Source of the DNA: Gammaproteobacteria bacterium
Lineage (GTDB): Bacteria > Pseudomonadota > Gammaproteobacteria > Eutrophobiales > Eutrophobiaceae
Reading direction: 5' to 3'
Length of the DNA stretch: 64,000 nucleotides
Assembly (NCBI GenBank): GCA_011772965.1
Contig: WVYN01000021.1
Coordinates: 60,224 to 124,223, forward strand
A model generated the notes under the pieces. That model was not told the origin of the DNA. It searched no databases and was given only the letters and a program-made list of their open reading frames with translations. This document shows positions 1 to 7,647 of the stretch, piece by piece (within the stretch, counting starts at the first letter, position 1; every line of letters starts with the position of its first letter). The position numbers and the translations under genes are program-made.

Positions 1-604
1 ATACAGGTTTTATCCCAATGCCGGATGATTCCGGAAAGCGGATCTTCTGGTAAAACGATGGAAATGACTTTTCGAATAACTCCATAAATTTCAGATTATC
101 TTTGCTGCCATTTTCAAATTCGATGCCAGCATAAATATCCTCGGTGTTTTCCCTAAAGATTACCATGTCAACTTTTTCCGGGTGTTTTACCGGTGATGGC
201 ACGCCTTTGAACCATCTGACCGGCCGCAGACAGACGTAGAGATCCAGTATCTGGCGCAGGGCAACATTGAGTGAACGAATGCCGCCACCTATCGGTGTGG
301 TCAAGGGTCCCTTTATGGCAACCAGGTATTGACGGCAGGCATTCAGGGTTTCATCTGGTAACCAGCTTCCCATCTGAGCATTGGCTTTTTCCCCTGCCAG
401 CACTTCCAACCAGTAAATCTTGCGTTTACCGGCATAAGCCTTTTCAACCGCTGCATCGAGTACTCTGACTGAGGCCCGCCAGACATCAGGCCCAATTCCA
501 TCTCCTTCTATAAAGGGAATGATTGGGTTATCCGGCACAGTTAGCACCCCGTTACTGATGGTTATCTTGCTGCCTTCCTTCGGTGGGTTAAATTCCTCAG
601 CCAA
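1..604 (-). CDS. icd: Isocitrate dehydrogenase, NADP-dependent (5' part, cut by window edge)
   Basis: TCA-cycle enzyme converting isocitrate to 2-oxoglutarate and CO2 with NADP. About 201 N-terminal residues are present; the gene continues beyond base 1. The reverse-strand translation contains [10 protein letters not shown], whose first Ser matches the isocitrate-contacting and regulatory Ser113 of E. coli Icd, followed by [20 protein letters not shown] and [16 protein letters not shown], all hallmark Icd motifs. The start is a TTG at 602-604, chosen because GAGGAGA lies just upstream and the protein then begins AEEFNPP. A TTGAGT (665-670) and TAGAAT (640-645) pair on the minus strand could be its promoter, but the 19-base spacer is long. 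It is transcribed away from metZ. Confidence 0.95.
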   Translation of the reverse strand, partial: MAEEFNPPKEGSKITISNGVLTVPDNPIIPFIEGDGIGPDVWRASVRVLDAAVEKAYAGKRKIYWLEVLAGEKANAQMGSWLPDETLNACRQYLVAIKGPLTTPIGGGIRSLNVALRQILDLYVCLRPVRWFKGVPSPVKHPEKVDMVIFRENTEDIYAGIEFENGSKDNLKFMELFEKSFPSFYQKIRFPESSGIGIKPV

Positions 605-686
605 GGGTGATTCTCCTCATCAATAGTAATTTATTTTTTATTCTACCATGAGCGTGCCATGGGCACTCAATTCGCACCGTGGATGG

Positions 687-715
687 TTGACAGTAACTGG
701 CTAATTCACTATCGT
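687..715 (+). promoter_or_regulatory. Probable sigma-70 promoter of metZ
   Basis: A perfect -35 box TTGACA at 687-692 is separated by exactly 17 bases from TATCGT at 710-715 (4 of 6 matches to the -10 consensus). Transcription would start near 721-724, directly before the first stem of the riboswitch at 724-779. That neat fit supports the assignment, although the -10 box is imperfect. Confidence 0.6.
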
Positions 716-723
716 TTTGCCAA

Positions 724-779
724 TGGCGCCGATTTGATATCAGCTTGCGGGCGCATTAAAAATACCGCTAAAGAGAGTC
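724..779 (+). promoter_or_regulatory. SAM-II-type (SAM-alpha) riboswitch aptamer in the metZ leader
   Basis: The leader shows the blocks I associate with SAM-II aptamers in the right order: a P1 strand GCGCC (726-730), GATTTG (731-736), CTTGC (744-748), the P1 return strand GGCGC (750-754), ATTAAA (755-760) and CGCTAAA (766-772). P1 pairs perfectly over 5 bp (726-730 with 750-754). In the pseudoknot, G747-C748 can pair with G767-C768, with T745/T746 opposite A770/A771 as expected for the SAM pocket. The outer pseudoknot half (736-744 with 773-779) is weaker and interrupted. SAM-II elements classically sit before metA, metX and metZ, mostly in Alphaproteobacteria. Identification is from memory of the consensus, not from a covariance search. 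Confidence 0.75.
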
Positions 780-813
780 AACCTGCTTTAGCCTAAGCTG
801 AATGCGGGTTTTT
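780..813 (+). terminator. Intrinsic terminator in the metZ leader (riboswitch expression platform)
   Basis: The stem AACCTGC (780-786) with GCGGGTT (804-810) is 7 bp including one G-T wobble. It has a small inner AGC/GCT pairing, and the run TTTTT (809-813) ends it. It lies immediately after the SAM-II-like aptamer and about 100 bases before the metZ start, so it would end transcription early. The aptamer also contains GCGGG (747-751), identical to the 3' arm; it could pair with CCTGC (782-786) as an antiterminator only when the aptamer is unfolded. Confidence 0.65.
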
Positions 814-915
814 ATTTGCCATTCCACGGCTTGATTTTCCTCCGCATTCACCGCTCTTGAAATGGTCGACTCCGGAATATTGCGGGAAACACAGAACCAG
901 TAGGAGGAATAGCCA

Positions 916-2103
916 ATGTCCAAAATAGATCCGTCACGCTACGGGCGTAATACCCGAGCAGTGCGTGCAGGGCAGGTGAGAAGTGCCGAGGGGGAACACA
1001 GTGAACTGATCTTTGCCAGTTCCAGTTTTATCTTTGAGAACGCAGCGCAGGCTGCAGCGCGTTTCAAGGGTGAAATCCCGGGGAATATTTATTCCCGCTT
1101 TACCAATCCGACAGTCAGGACCTTTGAAGAACGGCTGGCCGCCATGGAGGGTGGAGAGCGCTGTGTTGCCACGTCATCCGGCATGAGTGCCATATTGAGT
1201 ACCTGCCTGGGCCTGCTCAGGGGCGGTGATCACATTGTCTCTTCGCGCAGCATCTTTGGAACCACGGTCAATCTCTTCAATAATATATTGTCCAAATTCG
1301 GGCTCGAGACCACATTTGTCGAATTGACAGACTATGGCGCTTGGGAAGCGGCCATCAAGCCGGAGACCAAACTGTTGTTTCTGGAGACTCCTTCCAACCC
1401 GTTGACTGCGGTGGCCGATATCCAACGCCTGGCCGATCTGGCCCATGCCCATGGTTGCCAGCTGGTAGTCGATAATTGTTTTTGCACACCGGTATTGCAA
1501 CTACCGTTCGAATTGGGTGCCGATATCGTGATTCACTCGGCGACGAAATATCTGGATGGTCAGGGCCGCTGCGTTGGTGGTGCAGTGATTGGCGGTGAAA
1601 AACGGCTGGAAGATGTCTTCGGTTTTCTACGAACAGCCGGCCCAACCATGAGCCCGTTTAATGCCTGGGTGTTTCTAAAGGGTCTGGAAACTCTGGCCGT
1701 GCGCATGCGCGCCCATTGCGTGAACGCCATGAAGATCGCCGACTGGTTGCAACATCAGCCCAAGGTGGAAACAGTGTATTACCCCGGTTTGAAATCACAC
1801 CCCCAACATGAACTTGCCGGGCGCCAGCAGAGTGGCTATGGCGGCATAGTCAGTTTTGTCGTAAAGGGGGGCCAGGCCAATGCCTGGAAACTAATTGATG
1901 CCACCCGCCTTTATTCCATCACGGCCAATCTGGGTGATACCAAGAGCACCATTACCCATCCCGCAACGACCACACATCACCGCCTGAGTGACGAACAACG
2001 GGCAGATGCCGGGATAACAGATGGCTTGATACGCATCTCTGCCGGCCTGGAAAATACCGAGGATTTGCTGAACGATCTGGCGATCGGACTGTCTGCCGCG
2101 TAA
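916..2103 (+). CDS. metZ: O-succinylhomoserine sulfhydrylase
   Basis: PLP enzyme that makes homocysteine from O-succinylhomoserine and sulfide, by-passing cystathionine in methionine synthesis. The 395-residue protein is a full-length member of the Cys/Met metabolism PLP family. It has YSRFTNPT (about 59-66), SSGMSAI, LETPSNP, VVDNCFCTP and the Schiff-base lysine in SATKYLDGQGR (K211). The overall sequence resembles pseudomonad MetZ rather than MetB or MetC. AGGAGGA lies just before the ATG. It stands alone between icd (divergent) and the serine-cycle operon. The leader carries a promoter, a SAM-II-like aptamer and a terminator, so expression should fall when S-adenosylmethionine is abundant (inference). 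Confidence 0.93.
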   Translation: MSKIDPSRYGRNTRAVRAGQVRSAEGEHSELIFASSSFIFENAAQAAARFKGEIPGNIYSRFTNPTVRTFEERLAAMEGGERCVATSSGMSAILSTCLGLLRGGDHIVSSRSIFGTTVNLFNNILSKFGLETTFVELTDYGAWEAAIKPETKLLFLETPSNPLTAVADIQRLADLAHAHGCQLVVDNCFCTPVLQLPFELGADIVIHSATKYLDGQGRCVGGAVIGGEKRLEDVFGFLRTAGPTMSPFNAWVFLKGLETLAVRMRAHCVNAMKIADWLQHQPKVETVYYPGLKSHPQHELAGRQQSGYGGIVSFVVKGGQANAWKLIDATRLYSITANLGDTKSTITHPATTTHHRLSDEQRADAGITDGLIRISAGLENTEDLLNDLAIGLSAA

Positions 2104-2220
2104 TGCATCGCAAGAGTGTCATCCCGCCTGAATTCTGATATTTTGTCAGCTAGGGCAGGTCATCAGTTTGCCCGCCATTTCAGGGATAAATATAGATTAC
2201 TCTAGTGGTCGGCTAGGGTA

Positions 2221-2235
2221 TTGTGCATTGCACAA
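2221..2235. promoter_or_regulatory. Inverted repeat, candidate operator of the serine-cycle operon
   Basis: TTGTGCATTGCACAA is a perfect 7-bp inverted repeat with a single central base. It lies 172 bases before the sgaA start in the 304-base gap after metZ. A second perfect palindrome with the same TGCA core, CAGTGCACTG, is at 2300-2309. The T-N13-A arrangement would suit a LysR-type regulator, the class known to control serine-cycle genes in Methylobacterium (QscR), but no regulator gene is nearby. No convincing -35/-10 pair was found in this gap. Confidence 0.4.
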
Positions 2236-2407
2236 TAATTCTGTATCCTTGCGCGCTTTATTATAAAAACAACAGTGTGAACTGCAGGAAGGGGAGCCAC
2301 AGTGCACTGAAATAAGTTCCAGGCATTTCTAGCTGTACGCCTGTTTTAAAAAAATTTTATCCCCTTTTTAATCTTAAACCACATGAATCTGGACTGGAGG
2401 AGTCTGC

Positions 2408-3592
2408 ATGCCTGGACGTAATTTTTTGTTTATCCCTGGCCCGACCAATGTTCCGCGCCGTATTCAGAACGCGATGAATATTGAGCAGGAGGACATGCGC
2501 GCCATGGATCTGCCTGCATTTACCAAACCACTTTATGAAGACATGAAAAAGATCTTTAAGACCAAGACCGGTCGTGTCTTCATATTCCCGGCTTCCGGTA
2601 CCGGTGGCTGGGAATCTGCCGTAGCGAATACCCTGAGCCCGGGTGACAAGGTCCTCATGTCCGGTTTCGGTCACTTCTCCAATCTTTGGATTGACCTCTG
2701 CCAGCGCTGGGGGCTGGATGTCCAGGCTCTGGAAGTGGAGTGGGGTGAAGGTGTCCCGGTCGAGCAGTATGCCGAGATACTCAAGGCCGATAAGAACAAG
2801 GAAATCAAAGCCGTATTTGCCACCCAGAACGAGACCTCGACCGGCGTAACCTCTGATATTGCCGGCGTTCGCAAGGCCCTCGACGCAGCTGATCACCCGG
2901 CTCTGCTGTTTATAGACGGCGTATCCTCGGTCGCCAGCATCGATTTCCGCATGGACGAGTGGGGTGTCGACCTCTGCGTCAGTGGTTCACAAAAAGGTCT
3001 TATGCTGCCAACTGGTCTTGGTATTGTCTGTGCCAGTGAAAAGGCCCTTGAAGCCAGTAAGGATTCGAAATTACCCAAGACTTTTTTTGCCTGGGAAGAC
3101 CAGATCAAGACTAATGATCTCGGCTTTTTCCCCTACACCCCGCCAATGAATCTGTTGCGTGGTTTACGAGTCGCTCTGGACATGCTGCTTGAAGAGGGAC
3201 TGGAAAATGTATTTACCCGTCATAATCGTATGGCTAACGCCGTCCGGGCGGCGGTTGCGGCTTGGGGTATGGAGCCCATTGCCAAAGATGAAAAGTGGTA
3301 CTCCGATACAGTGACGGCCGTAAAGGTACCTGAAGGATTCGATGGTAATGAGGTTGTCCGTCACGCCTATAAACACTACAACCTGGCCTTGTCCATCAGT
3401 CTTGCAAAGATAGCCGGGCAAGCATTTCGCATCGGTCACCTGGGAGATTTGAATGAGTTAATGATACTTACACCCATTAACGGTGCAGAAATGGCAATGA
3501 AAGATCTGGGCTATCCGATTGAACTGGGCAGCGGTGTCGCTGCTGCACAGGAATATCTGCGAAACACCAAGACAGTCGAACTGGCTAATTAG
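2408..3592 (+). CDS. sgaA: Serine-glyoxylate aminotransferase
   Basis: Class V PLP aminotransferase that transfers the amino group of serine to glyoxylate, giving hydroxypyruvate and glycine; it links the two halves of the serine cycle. The 394-residue protein starts with the family motif FIPGPTNVP and has FPASGTGGWE (about 60-69), FIDGVSSV (169-176, cofactor Asp) and the Schiff-base lysine in SGSQKGLMLP (K196). GGAGGAG lies six bases before the ATG. It is the first gene of a same-strand run sgaA-mcl-mtkA-mtkB-hpr-ppc, with only 9 bases before mcl. A photorespiratory or alanine-glyoxylate role would be possible for an isolated gene, but this context fixes it as the serine-cycle enzyme. Confidence 0.93.
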   Translation: MPGRNFLFIPGPTNVPRRIQNAMNIEQEDMRAMDLPAFTKPLYEDMKKIFKTKTGRVFIFPASGTGGWESAVANTLSPGDKVLMSGFGHFSNLWIDLCQRWGLDVQALEVEWGEGVPVEQYAEILKADKNKEIKAVFATQNETSTGVTSDIAGVRKALDAADHPALLFIDGVSSVASIDFRMDEWGVDLCVSGSQKGLMLPTGLGIVCASEKALEASKDSKLPKTFFAWEDQIKTNDLGFFPYTPPMNLLRGLRVALDMLLEEGLENVFTRHNRMANAVRAAVAAWGMEPIAKDEKWYSDTVTAVKVPEGFDGNEVVRHAYKHYNLALSISLAKIAGQAFRIGHLGDLNELMILTPINGAEMAMKDLGYPIELGSGVAAAQEYLRNTKTVELAN

Positions 3593-3601
3593 GAGGATTC
3601 T

Positions 3602-4555
3602 ATGAGTTTTACTACCTATCAACAGGCCACGCCTCGCATTCAACGCAGTGAGCTGGCTGTTCCGGGTTCCAATCCCGGTATGTTTGAAAAAGCGGCCAAG
3701 ACAGAGGCTGATTATGTTTTCCTCGATTGTGAAGATGCTGTTATTCCTGACGATAAACCTCAGGCCCGCAAGAACATTATCGAGGCCCTGAATGATATCG
3801 ACTGGGGTGACAAGACCATGTCTGTACGCATCAATGGCCTGGATACTCATTATATGTACCGTGATGTGGTCGATATTCTGGAACAGGCCGGCAATAACCT
3901 GGACACCATCCTGATACCGAAGGTGGGAACTGCAGAAGATGTGTATGCCGTCGACATGCTGGTGACCCAGATTGAAACCGCCATGGGTCTGAAGAAAAAG
4001 ATCGGACTGGAATGTCTCATCGAAACAGCGCTTGGCGGTGTCAATGTGTTCAGCATTGCCAAGGCCAGTCCCAGACTCGAGGCCTTGCATTTTGGTGTGG
4101 CTGACTACGCCGCCAGCATGCGTTCCCGGACCTCGGTGATTGGTGGTCTCGTCGAGGAATATAATTGTGAAGGCGCCATCAATGACCAGTGGCATTATGC
4201 CCAGAGCCAGATGATTCATGCCTGTCGTGCATTTGGTCTTCGTGCCATCGACGGGCCGTTTGGAGATTTCAGTGATCCCGAGGCATTCAAGGCAGCCGCC
4301 CGGCGTGTTGCGGTACTGGGTTATGAAGGTAAGTGGGCCATCCACCCGTCACAGATCCCGCTGGCAAATGAAATCATGTCACCACCGGAAGCCGAAGTTA
4401 CCCGTGCCCGCCGGGTGCTTGAAGCACTGGAGGAGGCGGCCAAGCAGGGCAAGGGTGCGGCCCAGTTGGATGGCAAGATGATCGACATTGCCTCTGAGCG
4501 CATGGCAAAAAATATTGTGCAGCAAGCCGATGCTATTGCTGCAAAGTCGAAATAA
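3602..4555 (+). CDS. mcl: L-malyl-CoA lyase
   Basis: Cleaves L-malyl-CoA to acetyl-CoA and glyoxylate, the last step of the serine cycle. The 317-residue protein belongs to the HpcH/HpaI aldolase / CitE-like family and has the usual malyl-CoA lyase length. Visible active-site residues include R76 (VRINGL), E141 (LIETALG) and D168 (FGVADYA); the two acids are the usual Mg ligands. AGGAGG precedes the ATG. It follows sgaA by 9 bases and precedes the malate-CoA ligase genes, whose product it consumes. A beta-methylmalyl-CoA or citramalyl-CoA activity cannot be excluded from sequence alone, but the operon argues for malyl-CoA. Confidence 0.92.
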   Translation: MSFTTYQQATPRIQRSELAVPGSNPGMFEKAAKTEADYVFLDCEDAVIPDDKPQARKNIIEALNDIDWGDKTMSVRINGLDTHYMYRDVVDILEQAGNNLDTILIPKVGTAEDVYAVDMLVTQIETAMGLKKKIGLECLIETALGGVNVFSIAKASPRLEALHFGVADYAASMRSRTSVIGGLVEEYNCEGAINDQWHYAQSQMIHACRAFGLRAIDGPFGDFSDPEAFKAAARRVAVLGYEGKWAIHPSQIPLANEIMSPPEAEVTRARRVLEALEEAAKQGKGAAQLDGKMIDIASERMAKNIVQQADAIAAKSK

Positions 4556-4586
4556 TAACCAGGCTGGTCGAGAGGAGGATTAAGTC

Positions 4587-5762
4587 GTGGATATTCATGA
4601 ATACCAAGCTAAAGAAATCTTATCTAAATACGGTGTGCCCATAGCTGCCGGTGGGCTGGCCTATAGCCCCGAACAGGCGGTCTATCGCACAAGCGAGATT
4701 GGTGGTGAAGTCTGGGTGGTCAAGGCCCAGATTCACTCCGGTGCCCGAGGCAAGGCCGGCGGCATCAAGGTCTGCAAGACTGAGAATGAAGTTTATGAGG
4801 CGGCCAACGACTTGCTCGGCAAAAAACTGGTGACCCATCAGACCGGTGAGCAGGGCAAGATATGTAATCGCCTATATATCGAGGCCGGCTGCAACATCGA
4901 TCGTGAGATCTACCTGGCGTTTGTGCTGGACCGTGCCAAGGAGCAGGTCACTGTGGTCTCATCCGCCGAGGGTGGTATGGAAATTGAGGTTCTCGCGGTC
5001 AAGAAACCGGAATCGATCATCAAGATCCCAGTTGAACCAGCGGTTGGAATGCAAGCCTTCCAGGCGCGTGAACTGGCATTTGCCCTCAATCTCGACAAGA
5101 CCCAAATTAACCAGGCGGTCACCACATTTCTAGGATGCTACCGGGCGATGCGTGATCTCGATGCTAACATGGTCGAAATCAATCCTCTGGTTGTGACCAA
5201 GGAAGGTCAGCTACTCGCCGTTGATGCCAAGATGGGCTTTGATGACAATGCCCTGTTTCGTCACCCCAACATCGCCGAATTGCGCGACAAGTCCCAGGAA
5301 GATCCGAGGGAAATGCGGGCGGCCGACCGGGGCCTGAGCTATGTGGGCCTGGACGGTAATATCGGTTGCATTATCAATGGTGCGGGACTGGCGATGGCAA
5401 CTATGGACATGATCAAGCATGCTGGCGGTGAACCGGCCAACTTCCTGGACATTGGTGGTGGTGCCTCGGCAGAACGTACCGCCAAGGCCTTTAACCTGGT
5501 CTTGTCCGATTCCAACGTCGAAACCATCTTGGTCAACATCTTCGCCGGTATCAACCGCTGTGACTGGATTGCTGAAGGTGTGGTCCAGGCGGTTAAATCC
5601 ATTGACTTGAAAGTCCCGCTGATCGTCCGCTTATCCGGTACCAATGTCGAGCAGGGCCGCAAGATCCTGGAAGACAGTGGGCTCCCGCTCATTATGGCAG
5701 AAACCCTGAAAGAGGCGGCCGACAAAGCTGTGGCAGCCTGGAAAGAAGCGACTGGTAAATAG
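4587..5762 (+). CDS. mtkA: Malate-CoA ligase (malate thiokinase) subunit beta
   Basis: ATP-grasp subunit of malate thiokinase, which with MtkB converts malate, CoA and ATP to malyl-CoA. At 391 residues it has the length of SucC and of known MtkA proteins. It begins [18 protein letters not shown], shows the ATP-grasp segment [14 protein letters not shown] (about 46-59), the metal-binding MVEINPLVV (near 195) and the C-terminal segment FAGINRCD. The GTG start is supported by GAGGAGGA seven bases upstream. SucC (succinyl-CoA synthetase) is the close paralogue and cannot be excluded by motif alone. The location between mcl and mtkB, with serine-cycle genes on both sides, makes malate the expected substrate. 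Confidence 0.9.
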   Translation: MDIHEYQAKEILSKYGVPIAAGGLAYSPEQAVYRTSEIGGEVWVVKAQIHSGARGKAGGIKVCKTENEVYEAANDLLGKKLVTHQTGEQGKICNRLYIEAGCNIDREIYLAFVLDRAKEQVTVVSSAEGGMEIEVLAVKKPESIIKIPVEPAVGMQAFQARELAFALNLDKTQINQAVTTFLGCYRAMRDLDANMVEINPLVVTKEGQLLAVDAKMGFDDNALFRHPNIAELRDKSQEDPREMRAADRGLSYVGLDGNIGCIINGAGLAMATMDMIKHAGGEPANFLDIGGGASAERTAKAFNLVLSDSNVETILVNIFAGINRCDWIAEGVVQAVKSIDLKVPLIVRLSGTNVEQGRKILEDSGLPLIMAETLKEAADKAVAAWKEATGK

Positions 5763-5773
5763 GAGAAAGAACA

Positions 5774-6664
5774 ATGGCTATTATGCTCGATGAAAATTCA
5801 AAGGTTATTGTCCAGGGTTTTACCGGTCATATTGGTACTTTCCATGCGACCGAGATGATTGAGTATGGCACCAACATTGTTGGTGGCGTCACCCCGGGCA
5901 AGGGCGGTACCAAGCACCTCGACCGGCCGGTATTTAACACCATGAAAGAAGCCGTCGCCGCAACCGGCGCCAATGCAAGCATCGTGTTTATCCCACCCCC
6001 GTTTGCCGCAGACGGCATCATGGAAGCGGCTGATTCCGGGATTAAATTTTGTGTTGCCATCACAGACGGTATTCCGGCCCAGGACATGATCCGGGTCAAA
6101 CGTTACATGCGCCGTTACCGGGCTGACGCCAAGATGGTTCTCACAGGGCCAAACTGTGCTGGCTCCATCAGCCCGGGCAAGTGCATGATGGGTATCATGC
6201 CGGGACATATCTATATGCCCGGTCCCATCGGAATAGTTGGGCGCTCCGGTACCCTGGGTTATGAGGCGGCCTCACAGATGAAAAAACTGGGCATCGGTGT
6301 CTCCACCAGTATTGGTATCGGCGGTGATCCTATTAACGGCAGTTCATTCCGTGATCATCTGGAGCATTTTGAGAATGATCCTGAAACCAAGGCCGTAGTC
6401 ATGATTGGCGAGATTGGTGGTCCCCAGGAAGCCGATGCAGCACGCTGGGCCAAGGAGAATATGAAAAAGCCGCTGATAGGCTATGTCGCCGGACTGACGG
6501 CACCTAAGGGACGTCGCATGGGTCACGCCGGCGCGATCATATCCGCTACCGGTGAGAGTGCTGCCGAGAAGGTGGAGATACTTCAGGAGTGTGGCGTTCA
6601 TGTCGTTCCAAATCCGTCATCCTTCGGCGAAGTTGTCGCTAAGATACTGGAAAAGGATAGCTGA
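5774..6664 (+). CDS. mtkB: Malate-CoA ligase (malate thiokinase) subunit alpha
   Basis: Partner of MtkA; binds CoA and carries the phosphohistidine used in the ligase reaction. The 296-residue protein has the N-terminal CoA-binding Rossmann domain (VQGFTGHIGTFH, GVTPGKGG, FIPPPFAAD), the ligase domain (GPNCAG, GRSGTLGYEAA) and the active-site histidine in RRMGHAGAI (H251). It lies 11 bases after mtkA behind AGGAG and 11 bases before hpr. As with mtkA, resemblance to the succinyl-CoA synthetase alpha subunit is strong; the substrate assignment comes from gene context. Confidence 0.9.
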   Translation: MAIMLDENSKVIVQGFTGHIGTFHATEMIEYGTNIVGGVTPGKGGTKHLDRPVFNTMKEAVAATGANASIVFIPPPFAADGIMEAADSGIKFCVAITDGIPAQDMIRVKRYMRRYRADAKMVLTGPNCAGSISPGKCMMGIMPGHIYMPGPIGIVGRSGTLGYEAASQMKKLGIGVSTSIGIGGDPINGSSFRDHLEHFENDPETKAVVMIGEIGGPQEADAARWAKENMKKPLIGYVAGLTAPKGRRMGHAGAIISATGESAAEKVEILQECGVHVVPNPSSFGEVVAKILEKDS

Positions 6665-6675
6665 GGAGGGAGAGC

Positions 6676-7647
6676 GTGAGTAAACCAAAAGTAGTGATTA
6701 CACGGCGTTGGCCTGAAGCTGCGGAAGCCAGGGCAAAGGAATTGTTCGATGTGGTACTCAATGAAGACGACCACCCGATGTCCATTGCCGAGTTACAGGA
6801 AGCCCTGGAAACAGCGGACGCGGTTTGTCCTACCGTGTCAGATCAAATCACGGCTGAAGTACTCGGTGCCGAACCAATGAAATGTAAAATACTTGGTAAC
6901 TATGGTGTTGGTTTCAACCATATCGATCTGGATGCTGCAAAATCCAGGAACCTGGTGGTGACCAATACTCCGGAAGTGCTCACGGATTGTACGGCTGACA
7001 TTGCCATGATATTGATGCTATCGGTGGCGCGTCGTATCGGTGAGGGTGAACGTCATGTTCGTAACAAGGAATGGACCGGCTGGCGTCCAACCCACATGAT
7101 GGGGACCAAGGTCACGGGCAAAACTCTGGGACTGATTGGAATGGGCCGGATTGCCAGGGCAATGGCCCACAAGGCCCATCATGGATTTGGTATGAAGATC
7201 ATCTTTACCGATCCCTATCCGCCCCCGGATGAAATTGTCCAGGATCTGAATGCCGAATCCAGGGACAGTATTGAGGATGTTTTGAAAGATGCTGATTTCG
7301 TTTCCCTGCATTGCCCGGGCGGCGAGGAAACCTATCACCTGTTAAACGAAGAACGCATCAAAATGATGAAACCCGGTGCTTTTCTTATTAACAGTGCAAG
7401 GGGAGACGTCATTGATCCACAAGCCCTGATCACCGCATTGAAGAACGGCTCGATAGCTGGAGCAGGTCTGGATGTTTACGAGGGGGAACCCAATGTTCAG
7501 GAAGAATTTCTGAGCATGGAAAATGTCGTACTCCTTCCCCACCTTGGCAGCGCCACCATCGAGACCCGCGTTGCCATGGGGATGCGTGCACTCGATAATG
7601 TAAAAGCCTTTTTTGACGGTAAAGAACCAGGTGATCGTGTTGCATGA
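6676..7647 (+). CDS. hprA: Hydroxypyruvate/glyoxylate reductase
   Basis: D-2-hydroxyacid dehydrogenase that reduces hydroxypyruvate to D-glycerate with NAD(P)H in the serine cycle. The 323-residue protein has the Rossmann motif GLIGMG (152-157) and the catalytic triad R242 (NSARGDVID), E271 (YEGEP) and H289 (LPHLGSA). It looks closer to the GyaR/GRHPR type than to a phosphoglycerate dehydrogenase, since no regulatory ACT domain follows. The start is GTG, with GAGGAGG eight bases upstream. Its stop overlaps the ppc start as ATGA, so the two are probably translationally coupled. Position in the operon supports hydroxypyruvate as the main substrate. Confidence 0.9.
   Translation: MSKPKVVITRRWPEAAEARAKELFDVVLNEDDHPMSIAELQEALETADAVCPTVSDQITAEVLGAEPMKCKILGNYGVGFNHIDLDAAKSRNLVVTNTPEVLTDCTADIAMILMLSVARRIGEGERHVRNKEWTGWRPTHMMGTKVTGKTLGLIGMGRIARAMAHKAHHGFGMKIIFTDPYPPPDEIVQDLNAESRDSIEDVLKDADFVSLHCPGGEETYHLLNEERIKMMKPGAFLINSARGDVIDPQALITALKNGSIAGAGLDVYEGEPNVQEEFLSMENVVLLPHLGSATIETRVAMGMRALDNVKAFFDGKEPGDRVA

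Noticed and set aside
685..783. GGTTGAC at 685-691 is perfectly complementary to GTCAACC at 777-783 and could be a riboswitch antiterminator.
   Set aside because: 685-691 overlaps the TTGACA -35 box of the likely promoter, so it would not be transcribed. The internal GCGGG/CCTGC pairing (747-751 with 782-786) is the better candidate.
3458..4345. 295-codon open frame on the minus strand opposite mcl.
   Set aside because: It is antisense to a clear enzyme gene, has no recognisable domain and reads like a reflection of the sense codons.
4587..6664. Annotation of the two ligase genes as sucC and sucD.
   Set aside because: The proteins resemble succinyl-CoA synthetase, but they sit between mcl and hpr with no other TCA-cycle genes beside them; malate-CoA ligase fits better.
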